A DNA stretch of 64,000 nt from Chenopodium formosanum (GCA_024500155.1 CM044867.1:25369632-25433631), one strand, 5' to 3'; counted from the stretch's first letter, positions 10,401-22,590 are shown. The notes: generated from the letters alone by a model not told the origin. Numbers and translations are program-made.

Positions 10401-12375
10401 AAAAACTACATTGGTGTGTGGGTGATAATTTAGCCTTGAAATGCCAAATAATTAGATTTAAGAAACAAACAAAAAAAATAAAGAAAGAGATGTGGCCTTG
10501 TCCTTTCATCTGGACTAGCCCACTTTACTTTGGGAAATTATCTTTGGTAACATTGTGTTTTTTAATTTTCTTAGTGGTAAATTGTAAAAATTCTTATTAT
10601 CTTAAGCTATACTAATTCAATGGTGAAATTAATAATAATTATAACCTTGCAAAATTGCTTTCCCTCTGAAAGTTATATCCTCAATTCCCTCCTAAACAAT
10701 TTTCCCCAATTTCCCCCTTTATATACCTAAATTTACTAACACTAATTTAATTCTCTCTATTCTGCATAGTAGCCATGAAAAATTCTCTCTCCTCTTCTTC
10801 TATGAAGCTTATCACCATGGATGATAACATATCTTGGGTGAAGCATACTCGTTGCGATTGTGTTCCCCTACAGATTGATGTTGTGAAGATTTCAGAGACA
10901 ATGAAGAACCCACAAAGATTATTCTTCATGTACAGGAGCTGAGATTTCTTTGCTTGGTTGATGAAAAGGGGATATCATAAAGGCATAGGATGAATAAGAG
11001 GTTGAGCAAGGTGGTAGTGTTTATGTTATAGATAGGCTTGATGAATTGGTGAATTTTATCAAAGTAATTGTGAATGTGGCTCTAATTATGTACTTTGTTC
11101 TTTTTTTTTGTTGAATCTAAGTGATTTAAGTGTAGATGGAATGGTGTATTAGGGTTTGCGTTTCTTAGAATTATGGGGTTGAAGGTTATTAGAGAAATTA
11201 GTGACAACTTATGTACTATTCCTTATTTATTAAAAGCACTATGTTTGAAATATTCAGTTTGCATTTTGTCTTAATGAATTATATGAATATAACAATCATA
11301 ATATTGATTGAATACAAAGGAATCTAAACCTGACAGCAATGTATAATGTAATTGAGCACAAATTTGTTCACAAAATCAGTAAACGTATGCTTCAAATATC
11401 ATAAACTTAAAATATCATACAAATTTTGTCCAAAAACCAACATACATATGCAGCTTGCTGAGACCAATTTTGTCCTAAAAACATGTTTAGAAACCAAGTT
11501 TTGTCATAATTAAATCAAGTTCCCAAAAAACACCATTTATGCTCCACCACCTTACCTCACTGAATATATCCAATGATAGCTTAAACATCTGTATCCACAA
11601 CCACAAGTAACTTCAATTTAAGCCCCATTCAAGACCAAAATGACACTGGCGGATGGTGAAGGAACTACCCACAAGCAAACCGCTAAGGATTAGATTATTG
11701 GAATCAACTCTTCCTATTTTTTATTATACTTGATTGAAGTTAAACATTCTCATAAGCGTTTAACATGTGGAGTCTTATTATTGACTATAACAAGCAATAT
11801 AATCCACACATAAACAAATAAAATCAATTAGAGGTGATGAGCGTATTAAATACACCTATACATGGAATTAAAACAAACAAAAGTTTTCAACTAAAAGTTT
11901 ATTAATTCTAAAATCAAATTTTAATAGATTCACATTGATGTATTGTTATATAGCCAATCAATGCTAGTCTCAAATTTAGTGACGACATATACAACATCAA
12001 GGAACTTTTTGAAACGAGAAATTAAAACTTTGTTTTAACAAATAGATAATGTGTTGATATAATGTGTAGAATATACCTACAACGGTGTATTAGTACACAA
12101 TATTTACTATAATATGATCTCAAATGACTATGAGAAACTTAGTCAAATATGTATAGAGTGGTGGACCTAATATTATGTCCGATCCCTTAATTAGTTCATA
12201 ATGGAATTGAGTATAGAAAATTTAACAAGAAGATTAATTAGCATAAAGCTACACATGATCTTGTCCTCAAAGCAAAAAAAATTTCACATTTTTGATAACT
12301 CTTTAAAAAATTTGTAATGTAGAAAAAAAAATCTAGGTTGTTCCCTATAGTACGTACATACTTAGATCGAGATGC
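10401..12375. other. AT-rich intergenic DNA; small ORF only
   Basis: No recognisable gene is seen. A 55-codon plus-strand ORF at 10775-10942 (starts MKNSLSSSSMKLITMDD) follows a CT-rich leader, but nothing supports it beyond being open; it resembles no family I know. The right part is the 3' flank of the PCNA-like gene. Confidence 0.4.
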
Positions 12376-15169
12376 TTAGTGCTCGACACGAGGATATACA
12401 ATGGAGTCCCAGTGCAAGGAGAAGTGAATGGTGGCAAATTCTTCAATCAAGATACTCAACAATGGTGGATAACGAGGGTTTCCATTTGGACCAGGTATCC
12501 CCAAAGTGATTAGACTAGCCATCCTTGCAGCCTTGAAGAAATAATCTGCTGCATACAAAGAGAGTTGTACGAAAGCAAATCCATCTTGTGGGAAATTCTC
12601 AATCAAACATATATGGTCCTGAGGATATCAAATAAAAATATTAATTCGGATTTTTAAGCAAGAAAAGATATAAACGTTCAAATAAATAAATTAGAGAAGC
12701 ATTACTTTGTGTAGGAGATGTATCCTCGTTCCAGAAGACAACATGACCATCAAGCTTGTTATGCTGACATTTACTTTAATTGGAAGAACAAGAGCAGTTA
12801 GTTTATAAAGTTAGGTTAAGGAAAAAAATTATGTTGAGTTAAACAAAAGTAATAAATGTTTAACAAGATTTAGAAAGGGTAACAAGACTAAGAACACGTC
12901 AATTAAGTATATTAAAGCAAACATGAAATGCCATGATTGAAATAGAATATCTTTATATATAGATAAATATGTTAAATGAAAATGCAAAAAATTTCTTACA
13001 AGGATTTTGATCTACAATTGATTGATGTAGAACATCAAAAAAATAGTTTGGAGACATTGCAACTTTGGCGCCAAAACGGTGATAGTATCCCATGTCGAGA
13101 AAATAGGCAAAATCAATAGTCATTTCACTCTGGAACTCCATCTGATGAAAATAAGGCATTCCATCTAATACAATAATTTTCAATAGTTAGTTACTATACA
13201 TCAAAAACCAAATACCATAGAGTTAAGAATTTTGCTAAGCTAGTATTGTTCTTTTTTTTAAGGAAAGCTAGTATTCTTCTTTTATACAATATTTTTTAAT
13301 TTTTTTTTTATATAACATGTTGTAATCTAATTAACGAACTATGTAACTAGTAAAATCAAATTCAAAAATTAGATCCTGTAATTATATATTGATTTGTTTA
13401 TTAATTTCCTGCGCTTGATATTTATGTAAATAATGATGATCAAGTAATATGAGTCTTTGCTAAATTGTAATGTGCTTGACAAACACATTTAGGAAATGGG
13501 GAAAAAAAGGAAAAGAAAAGGCTATAAGAAATGAAATCTTCATCATTACATGGACCAACACGTATTATAACACAATTTTAACTTATAACCATGTAATAAT
13601 TTAGCATATGTATTAGATCGTTCAAGTAATGCAAGACTTAAGGTTTAGAAAAAGTTATTAAGGTCCAAAATTACTTAGTTGGTATTAAAAAGATTAAGTT
13701 GAAGAATCAACGTGTAATATTGATTAAGGGTGAGAAACATTCTTGTAACCCGAAATTAGCACAAAAAGCGGCAGGTTTAGAACATAAATTAGATCCGATA
13801 GTTCCAATTCTGAGTACGTAATATAGTAAGAAATTGGTTGCAACCATTTACAATTCCAATTCTCAATATTTTTGGAATAGCAACGGATTGGATACCTGAT
13901 TACTTAACATATGTTAAACTATATGCATTTAAAAACAATTTATATTGAATGTATATAGTTAGTAAAATAAAATAAAAAAGAATATTTTTTGAACCTAATA
14001 AAAACAAGACAACTTAATGCATATAAAAATAAGTGTTAATTGCATAAAATGAAATTGACCAAAATAATGCTATACTTTTATACAAAATTTGGTACATGAA
14101 GCCAAAATCGGCACCCAATAATTCCAATTCCTTAATTTTAGGATTGAAATCGGTTGAACAGATTTCAATTCCGATTTTGAATTGCAGAATCCAGTCCCAA
14201 CCAATTTCGGGTACTGTTTATAACATTTTGACTGGGTACCCATTTTTCTCATCCTTAATTATAATACGCAATTTCTTTTTATTTTTTTGCAAAAATATTT
14301 TTTTCCTATTTTTTTATTTTTATTTTTGTATGACAAAATTGATGAAAAATATATACTAATCCCAACATAATTCATCATAAATTTGAGAAATTTTTATGAC
14401 CATTAATAAATTATATCTCTATTCATTTTCATTTTCAATAATATTTGACTAACGTCAATAACAACAAAATACAGCAATTATTATTAGTTTAACCTAACAT
14501 CATAGTTATATGTATTTATCACTAATATCCAATCCACAACGATATACCTGATTCATTATCTCGGAAGAAATCTGACTATTTTACACCATTTAGTTTTTTT
14601 TCAATAAATCATTTAACAACTATAGATTATATTATATATTATTGAAGAAATCTTTCTCAATATTTTCATATTAAAATTCCACAATTGTCTTGTACTTCTT
14701 CATTAAACATTAAACTGTTAATGTAGTTTAACATATAAAAGAGGACTCTATTAATTATTACATGTAACTATGAAAAGTTCAAGGAAAAAAAGTAATGCTT
14801 ACCTTCACGATCAAAAAAGAAAAAGAAGCGATTGAAATCGACACACGAAATGACATAGATCTCAAGTTGTCCTTCGTCAATAGCCAGATCAAGAATAGAC
14901 TTCAGCATATTTAAGTCAATAAAAAGAGACCAAACACGCGGTCTACTATAATGAAGGGTTTCCAAGTAATACGATTGAAACCAAGAATGACTAAGGGTAA
15001 GTACAACAGGTATTCTGTGTCCTTGATTCATTACTTGAAGAAACAACCCATCTTCACGAATAATTAATCGCCCATCCCTGTTGATGTCAGAAACCAGTGC
15101 AACTATCCTCTTCATGTTCAGTGCTCGTTGCTTCCTCAAATATAGCATCTTACTTGTTTCTTTATTCAT
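12376..15169 (-). CDS. divergent PCNA-like sliding clamp protein, 4 exons
   Basis: Exons on the minus strand: 15169-14803, 13164-13000, 12773-12706 and 12618-12376. All introns are GT-AG and phases 1, 1 and 0 close, giving 280 aa; a second ATG at 15148 gives 273 aa and matches PCNA Met1 better (MLYLRKQ against the family start MLELRLVQ). Segments matching PCNA in order: GLFLQVMNQGH (for GFSLQAMDSSH), VDFNRFFFFFD (first-domain end strand), VAMSPNYFFDVLHQSIVD (for the VRM...F..IC.DLSSIGD helix), NVSITSLMVMLSSG (for VISVTKEGVKFSTRG), QLSLYAADYFFKAARM (for LTFALRYMNSFTKATP) and a PPLLSILIEEFATIHFSL C-terminal strand pair. PCNA is a trimeric ring that tethers polymerases and repair factors to DNA. 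Here Lys164 aligns with Ser, Arg149 with Asp, and the Tyr250/Pro253 pocket positions are changed. Normal plant PCNA is about 263 aa. The reading frame is uninterrupted, so I judge it a gene or very recent pseudogene; expression is unknown. Confidence 0.78.
13725..14257. mobile_element. MITE (hAT-like) in intron 1 of the PCNA-like gene
   Basis: The ends TAAGGGTGAGAAACAT and, in reverse complement, TAAGGATGAGAAAAAT form an imperfect terminal inverted repeat. Subterminal 'ccaattcc/ggaattgg'-type motifs recur inside in both orientations. No clear 8-bp TSD is left. It has no coding capacity. It lies wholly within the 1,638-bp first intron. Confidence 0.5.
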
Positions 15170-15183
15170 GTAAAATATTCTTG

Positions 15184-15212
15184 GTTTTTTTTTTTTTTTT
15201 TTTTTTTTTTGT
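15184..15212 (-). repeat. poly-A tract (minus strand) in the PCNA-like 5' leader
   Basis: A T run on the plus strand sits 15-45 bp upstream of the first ATG, interrupted once by G. Reading through it in frame would add a Lys-rich leader without an ATG start, so I place the start after it. Confidence 0.7.
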
Positions 15213-15239
15213 TTTTTATATGAATTTCTTCTTTGACAC

Positions 15240-16630
15240 ACAAGAAAAATAAATAAAGATTGTTTTGAGGAGAATGAATGAAAGTGTGATGAGAATGATT
15301 AAAATATATAGGTGGAGGTTTTTTTTATGTATGTATGAAAATGAGGGAAAGCTATGTTGATATCATATAATGTATTATTAAATGTGTAATATTTTACTTT
15401 TAGAAATGTATCCACACAGATGCATTATTGGTCAATATTTGGATAAGATTCTTTGTGATTTCTTTCTTGATTTGTTTAGGACAATAGGTAAAAGAAATCC
15501 TAACTTTAGGTCAGTCTCTTTATATAATTTCAGCTATACGTTATTTTAATTAATCTAAATTTTAGAGGTCATCCGCTTTAAATAGGCATGTTAAAAGCAG
15601 ATGCCTATAAAACAGACCATTTGCTTTAGTCGGTTACCAGTCATTTGTGCTAGTTAAAAGTGGACGCCTTTGGAATATTTCATATAATGTATAGTTGGAA
15701 TTATTTAAAGTGATAACTTAAAGTTGGTATTATTTTTATCAAATTTTCCTTTCAATTATGGAATTTTTGGGCTTCATCCAGAGCCGTCTTATACGAACCA
15801 GGGGCCCTGTGCTATTTTATTACAGTGTTTTAGAGTTTAACATATCGGTAACAATGAAAAGAAAATGACACATATATTAAAGTTTTTTTTTTATATATAT
15901 AGATAATTTATGTTATACGATCATATACTATGAAACATTTTAAGTGATGTACATGTTAGATATAGATAATGTTGTATGTTTATATTGTAATGAAAATAAT
16001 CATCTAGTTAATAAATTATTTTGGGTAAATTGTACGAAATGGCAAAAGATACATGATAATATTTTTAACTTTATTAAATGAAAGAGTGAAAAATATTACA
16101 TGTAGGAATGTTTTCATAAATTTTTGGTAAATTAGGGAAGAAAAAAATGTGAATGAGAAGAACCATTAGCCGAAAGGGCAAAAATAAGAAAAGAAAAGAG
16201 AGAGTATTACTTAAGGTTCGAACCTCAAACCAAGTGTACTAATACCCATGCTTTTCTATTCTACCACTAGCCATCAACAAGGTCCATTAAATTATAACTA
16301 CATATTTTATAATTATACTATCAATTGGGGCTCTTAAATTTAATTGGGCCATTGAGGCACTGTGCTGAGAACCAGCTTGCATTAGTCATTTTGGTTAATT
16401 ATAACCCAAAACCACCTTAAGTACATCCCCTACCCCCAAAACCACCCATATTCCTTTTTCCCACCCCCAAAACCTCCCTAAATTTCCTTTTATCATCCTC
16501 AAAATCAATCATATAAATATGGTTATAGAGATTTGGAGTGGTTTCAGGAGTTGAAATAAAAATGAGATGAGTGCTTTCGGGGATGGGGAGAGAGAGATCT
16601 AAGGTGGATTCGATGCATAATTAACCAAAT
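15240..16630. other. intergenic, with degenerate transposon-like sequence
   Basis: No gene is seen. The text 'gagccgtcttata...ccaggggccctgtgc' at about 15781-15813 and 'ggggctcttaaat...gggcc...gcactgtgctgag' at about 16327-16370 recalls a repeat common in plant genomes; its class is not clear. C-rich stretches at 16420-16480 are non-coding. Confidence 0.3.
15303..15313 (-). promoter_or_regulatory. possible TATA box of the PCNA-like gene
   Basis: The minus-strand sequence CCTATATATTTTA lies about 140 bp upstream of the first ATG. It is consistent with a core promoter but this AT-rich region offers other candidates. Confidence 0.3.
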
Positions 16631-16654
16631 TTTACTAATTTTGTTGTCATAAAG

Positions 16655-16766
16655 GGTATGTATATGGTGAATTTCTGTAACAACTCAAGGTTATATGGTG
16701 AATTTGAAAACTTTTAGGGGTATATGGTGAATATACAAAAAAGTCAGAGGTATATGGTGAAAAACC
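16655..16766 (+). repeat. short degenerate tandem repeat (GGTATATGGTGAA)
   Basis: Four copies of g(g/t)(t)tatatggtgaa(t/a) are spaced 20-35 bp apart (near 16659, 16690, 16719 and 16749). No coding frame fits them. Confidence 0.6.
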
Positions 16767-16779
16767 GAAAACTATACTT

Positions 16780-19040
16780 TCACAATCCTGAGCATATGTG
16801 TACTAAACATATTTTTTCCTATATTATTAATGAGTCGTCTAAATATATGAGATTTTACAAAAAAATAATTGCACCAATCTATATAAGCAACTTTATTATG
16901 ACAAAGTTACTCTCATTGTAATAAAAAATATTGCATATATATTTCTGTTGGTAATTTAGAAAGTTATATACTTCCATTTGGTAATTTATAAAGGTTCTGT
17001 TACAAACTAAATGATTGACATATGTACCTATTTATGGTCTAGAACATCATTTATTAAGACACATAAGAAACGGTAACCGAAGGTACTCTCACTTCAACAA
17101 AAATTGAAAACTTAAAGTATATAAAACTGTTGAATTTATATATAAGGTATCATTTCAGGTAAAATTATGTGCATGTTATAATGATTAATGTACATGTAAA
17201 TCTACGTTATATGTTTTTTAATGAATAATTTGTACCAATTTATTAATCCTACAAACCTATGCAAACTTAATGTTTAATAAAGTTGATCGAGATAATTTAT
17301 ATACTAACTTGACCCTTTTCCTCTTGTATAAATCAAACAATAGTTTCAATTTTATCTTACAAATGTTTGCAAGGTAAAAGCTGGTAAGATTGATCATATC
17401 TTGGTCAATCATATGCTAATATCCTATAGATTGGTACTTGAATCTTTCCATGATTGTAGAAATGTATATGTTCTCCTCTATATACTATCTAATCTTAGGC
17501 TTGGTAATCTTTTGCTACCTTATTAGTTATATATTACAGTATTTTAAATCTTTAATATAATAATCATAGGTATTGGATATATCATTAGGTTGTGCCGAGT
17601 TAAATCTGATCGGCCACCTATCAAATTAACTCGCAACCAAGTATTGTAGATATTAAACTAATCTTGAATTCTACACTATTTTTTTACAATTTCTATAAGA
17701 CGATATCAGCGCTTTTTTTTTAATCCACAAATACACCTTAGATACATATATGCTCTTCTTACTTCAACAGAAAATGTTTCCTTCTTAAGAGTCACTCGCT
17801 CATTAAAATAGTCATGAATTAAGCCTATGTCGACATAGCCTTCAAGAGCTTGCTACAAAATGTTTCTATCATTCCAATTCATAACCCTAAGTCTCTCATA
17901 TTAAAGCATGATAATATGTCGCAACTTACCTTGATAATATGGTTCTACATGCACCTATATAATGATATTAAGTAACTAATAACTAGAAATAGTACATACT
18001 TACATATTTCTCATAGGTTTAACTAAATTCCATCCATTTCAACAAAAAAAATGTTCTTTATGTTCCTTCTATGTCTCATAATATCATCTATATATCTCTT
18101 GTACTTGTATTGATACTAATGTTATAATTGAACTCTTACCAAAATCCTTTCATGTGATAAAATAGGGGCATTTCATTTTATGTTCTGGTTTAGTCGGAAA
18201 TCTAAGAAATATATCTAATTTACTCTGAGTTATGCATGGACAATAAATGAATCTCTCAACTAGAATTATATACTAATGAATTCATACCATAAAGTGTTTT
18301 GACATATCATTTCATTGAGTCAAGCTAGTGTGTTAACACTAGATTGTGCTATTTTGTGCTTTTAACAAAAGTCATACTTTTGTTTTCAATCCCGACCCCT
18401 TATTCAGTATCTTCTTCTCTTCTATTACTCCTCCAATAATATACATTGATTACTAGATATCTTCTTTTCCCCATGATGGTTATAAATATTAATCAATTAT
18501 AATGAATAACTTTAAAACATGTATGAAATTTTATCATTCATAGTAAAAATATGATACAAAAGTCATTTTTATTCAATTTAAAGCCTTAATTAAAAAATTC
18601 TTTAGCTTCCTTTATTACATTATACTTAGATAATAAAGAAGGCGAGTATGGAGTTTTAAGAGAATATATAGACATTAATGGGATTAGACTCACTAGGTAC
18701 TCATCAATATACTCCACTACATAATAGAAATTATGAAATATTATATTGACATAGTGGTAAAACATGCCTCACTTTCATAACAAATATTAGATCAATGCAT
18801 GTTCTCTAGTAGTATATTTGATAAATTATCTTTCGACATACTCAATCTCGCCTTAATTAATGATTAGTTGCCTTTTCTATACAATTTAGAAAGCCACTGA
18901 ATTAATGTCATTAATTCAAATTAGTGTTATAATTTAAAATCTAAAACTAGTCACTGATTTGGAGAATTTCCTCTGATTATGTTTTGTGCATTATTGACTT
19001 GACAACTATTTTTTATTTGATATTTCTTTTGTTCTTTTTT
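16780..19040. other. AT-rich intergenic DNA, nothing recognised
   Basis: No ORF with protein resemblance, no structured RNA and no clear element ends were found on either strand. Confidence 0.5.
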
Positions 19041-19576
19041 AGTTGCAATATTTTGACTTTACAACCAAAGCAAATATGGATGGATGAATGGCAGCAATAT
19101 TAGCAGCGACTGAAAGAGGGTAATGGACGAAGCCAAGTTCAAAGTTTCAAGTAGATTAATGAGTAGTTATCTTGATTTGGTAATGTTCCCATGATGTGTC
19201 CCTTGGTTGTAATTGGTTGTGTTTTTGGCTCTTTAGAGCCACTTTTATTACTAATCGGTGTTTCTAGTGTTTTTGTAGTTTTGGTTAACTTTTGTAGGGA
19301 ATTGCAATTTTGGAGCATTTTCCCGAGATATTATGGAGCAACTATAAGCATTGGAGGAGCACGACCATCCTTCATAGCCCAAAGCCGGTTAGAATCTTCA
19401 AACCGGTGATTAAGGGCTCGATATTTGAGTTTTCGAGGCAATTAGACCAAGTATTCAAGACCCGAAGAGGAAATCTGGATTGGGCGGAAGAAACGAATCC
19501 CAATTGAAGTCCAAGTATGCCTAAGTGGCCTTGCCCGGCCAAGAGAGCTCCCGCCTGAAGGCGCGCCTGATCGCGC

Positions 19577-19596
19577 GGGGGGGGGGGGGGGGGGGG
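19577..19596 (+). repeat. G20 homopolymer
   Basis: An uninterrupted run of 20 G inside the GC-rich box, able in principle to form G-quadruplexes. Its length may be misassembled, since homopolymers are error-prone. Confidence 0.9.
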
Positions 19597-19748
19597 CGAG
19601 CATTTGTAGCATCAGCTAGGGCCCGATCTCGCGCCCGACCGGGCGCGAGAAATAAAGATTTGAAGAAAAGGTGGGCTCGATCGGGCGCGTGTCTTTGTTA
19701 GTAGTTTTTAAGCGTCGTTTAGTTTGTCTTAGTTTAGGATTCTTGCTT

Positions 19749-19758
19749 AATATAAATA
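19749..19758 (+). promoter_or_regulatory. TATA-like box of retroelement
   Basis: AATATAAATA about 60-100 bp downstream of the GC-rich palindromic box, followed by a CT-rich stretch, as in an LTR R region. Confidence 0.4.
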
Positions 19759-20833
19759 CGATTTCGTTAAGCAAGTTTAGCACTTCTCTTTACTCTCTTT
19801 TATCTCTCTACTTAGATTATTTTCTCTCTCTAGATTTTCTCTACACTTTATACTTTGTTCTTAACTCAACTCTTTATTTCCGATTGCTTTGGTAACAATT
19901 TCTTTTCCCTTAATCTCAGTTATTTATTTTATTTCTTCTATCATGTCTTCTTTTATTGCCTTGATTAGTTTAGACTTAATTATGCGTGAGTAGTTTTCTT
20001 TCTAGGGTTTATGGGGATCCATAAATAATATGAAGGGGTAATTTGTTGTTGTTAATTATCAATGCTAGATTAATTTCCTATTAATTGATTTAATGCTTTG
20101 TGACTAGATTAGGCCTATCTTTTATGCATGAGTTTGACAATATTGATTCAAGATTCGAGAGATGAGAATCGATGTTTAGGTCTAGTTTCAATAGGCAGAC
20201 TAATTTATAAATAGTTAATTCGAAATTCGAGAGATGAGATTTAATACCGGTAGATTAATTCTGTGATTGTAATACGTAGCGAGAGCCCTTTATGATCTGG
20301 TTAATTGATGCATTGATGATTGAATATTATTGATTATTGATATTGCATGATAATTTCTTATTGAATTGTTTTAACGTTTTACAATTTTGGCTTGTAAAAG
20401 TATAGCAATATTGAATTGATGAATCGAGCAGATGTTATTTTGATATTAAAGGCTATTTTCAATAGGGACTTAGATCTAATAAACTGCGAGAGCCTGTTAG
20501 ATCTATGTTGATTAATAAATTACGAGAGCCTGTTAATCATGTTATATATGCAATGTTAATGATTGATTGTTATGTTTTACCCTGGAGTATTATTTATTGG
20601 TGAACCTATGCACTAGGTCTTTTATTCATTGTTTTTTTCTCTATCCTTTATTCTACCCTACTTTTACTCTTCGTAGTTTAGTTTTCCCTTTTATAATAAT
20701 AATATTTGGTTACTTGATAATTTAGATCATTTTAATTAATTAGGAATAGAAAGACTTGTTTCCCTACTTCCCTATCTACTTTAGTTAGAGGACTTAGGTA
20801 ATTACTTTTGATTAGGTGATACGACTTTAGCCT

Positions 20834-21268
20834 GTCATCCCCTCAATTATGGGTAGCTAATATCTCAACTATAAGGTTTAGATAAAACTATAGTATGATT
20901 TAATAATGTAATTATTTAAGTATTAGGATTCCAACATGCGATGCGTGCGGTATGGCTAGCTCTTTGAGAAGAATTATTACTGGTGGCGTTAATGCTTTAT
21001 GCTTATTTGCAAGTTATTTTGTTATAACTATTTGCATATGCGCGATAATTGTGTTGGCTTTTGTGTAGCTGTGCAATGTTGGAGACTTTAGTATAGCAAC
21101 TTTAATTTAGCGAGGGAGTGGTAAAATTACCAAGCTGTTTAAACATAAATGTCTAATAACAAATTTTAGTTACTTATAAAGATAAGTTGAATAAATTAAA
21201 CAAGACATCACAAAATTATACTTCGTAATTTGTGTACTTCATACATGTTAAAATTAATGTATATTGAA
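20834..21268. other. intergenic, nothing recognised
   Basis: AT-rich sequence between the dispersed repeat and the MULE-type element; no coding or structural signal. Confidence 0.5.
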
Positions 21269-21277
21269 TACTTTGTA

Positions 21278-22590
21278 GGAAGATTTTAAACTAATAATCC
21301 CACCTTTGGCGCATTTTCTCAAAACAATCCCACCATTGCGTATTCTAGAACCAATCCCACCTCATACCACGACATTCTCAAAATGAGCCTTTTATCAATC
21401 TGTGAAATTGGTAACCTGTTTTAGAAGGTGACTTGATACGTGTCACCTTCTAATTGACCCTATTTTTAAATAATTAAAATAACAAAAACAACTAAAAAAA
21501 CAAAAATAAATAAAAAAATATCTCCTAGCCCTAGCCCGCATGACTATTCCCTTCCTCGTCGGACTAAAATCGCCCCGCCACTACTGAAACAACTAGGCTT
21601 TTTTTTTCTTTCTAAATTCTATTTATTTCTTAAATCTCTCTTCAAACCTCCCACCTCCCCAACTTTTTCAATGGCAGACCTCCATGACTACCACCGCCAA
21701 ACCTCCATAACTACCATTACACCCACCAGACCTCACCTCGAACTCCCAACAATTTCATTCATCCGTACATATCTAACCTACATGCAATTTAGGAGTGGTC
21801 GCTCTACCTTTCGGACAATTTTTCTAAGTAATCTGCCTCAAAATGGTGTAAATTGAATGTTGTGGAGTGCCCACTCATTAATCTGAAATTGGGCTGAATC
21901 AGGGCTGTAATTGTTGAATTGGCGAACGGTACGTATGATACGGCCACTATTGGGATTAGTGACCGGTTGTTGGTGCTGTGCGCAGCGGAAGCAGCGTTGC
22001 TGGAGGTGTTAGGTTGCGACAGTCTTATGGTGGGCTGGCTAAGTTGAGGTAGTTGTTGGTTTGTGTGAATGTCAAGGTGAATGCTGTGGTTTTCAGGGGT
22101 TAGCATTTGGTGGTGGTTGAGCTCGCAAGTGGTGTGCGTTGGTAAGAGAAGGCAGGGCAGGGTAGTTGGAGTTTAGTGTTGAGGTTGAGTGTGGAGAAGG
22201 TGGGGATTGGTTGTGAATTGTGGTTGTTATTGTTGTGGACGGTGGATGAAGGACAAGTGGTTGTGTGGCGTTGTTTGCGTAGGAGTTGGTATGTGGTGGT
22301 GTTTGCAAGTGGGAATTGGTGTGTGGTGGTGGTGCTGTCGAATTAAGATTTTTGGTGGTGGTGTAGGGGTGGTTATGGTGGTTGACATGGATGGAAGGGG
22401 TGAGGTGAGAGAAAAGGGCTTAAAGGAAAAAAAATAATAAAAAAAAAAACATAACCTGTTTACACGTTGAAGGTAAAATGGCTCATTTTGAGAATATGTG
22501 GGTATAAGGTGGGATTGTCCCAAAATACGCAAAGGTGGGATTGTTTTGAGAAGATGAGTCAAAGGTGGGATTATTAGGTTTAATTTTTCC
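21278..22590. mobile_element. MULE-type element with long inverted repeats
   Basis: Terminal inverted repeats of about 120 bp start GGAAGATTTTAAACTAATAA (left) and GGAAAAATTAAACCTAATAA (right, reverse complement), each continuing with 'atcccacctttg' and further 'caatcccacc' blocks. The flanks TACTTTGTA (21269-21277) and TACTTTTTA (22591-22599) are a 9-bp duplication with one change, the Mutator signature. Next to the left repeat is the inverted motif TAGAAGGTGAC...GTCACCTTCTA (21422-21452). The middle is GC-richer with open frames of biased composition and no transposase. Confidence 0.78.

Larger units (their letters stand above)
19041..20833 (+). mobile_element. LTR-retroelement-like sequence; 3' half repeated at 41469-42145
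   Basis: 19550-19690 is a GC-rich palindromic box (gcgcccgaccgggcgcg) with a G20 run, followed by a TATA-like aatataaata (19749-19758) and a pyrimidine-rich transcribed-leader-like stretch. From about 19930 to 20833 the sequence matches the reverse complement of 41469-42145, ending in both copies at gatacgactttagcc. No ORF of note. The promoter-like order suggests LTR plus leader, but no TG...CA pair or TSD was found, so the class is inferred. Confidence 0.5.

Noticed and set aside
10775..10942. 55-codon ORF with a CT-rich leader
   Set aside because: No family resemblance or clear splice partner; length is expected by chance. Kept only as a note in the intergenic entry.
14768..14802. Continuation of the PCNA-like exon 1 frame past 14803
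   Set aside because: A strong donor (gaag|gtaagc) ends the exon at 14803 and the protein match resumes in phase in exon 2.
15170..15241. N-terminal extension of the PCNA-like frame with a Lys run
   Set aside because: It translates a poly-A tract upstream of the first ATG and has no ATG start of its own.
21804..22562. Open frames in both directions (71-111 codons, Thr/Ser/Pro- or Gly/Val-rich)
   Set aside because: They sit in the C-rich centre of a MULE-type MITE; compositional bias explains the absence of stops.
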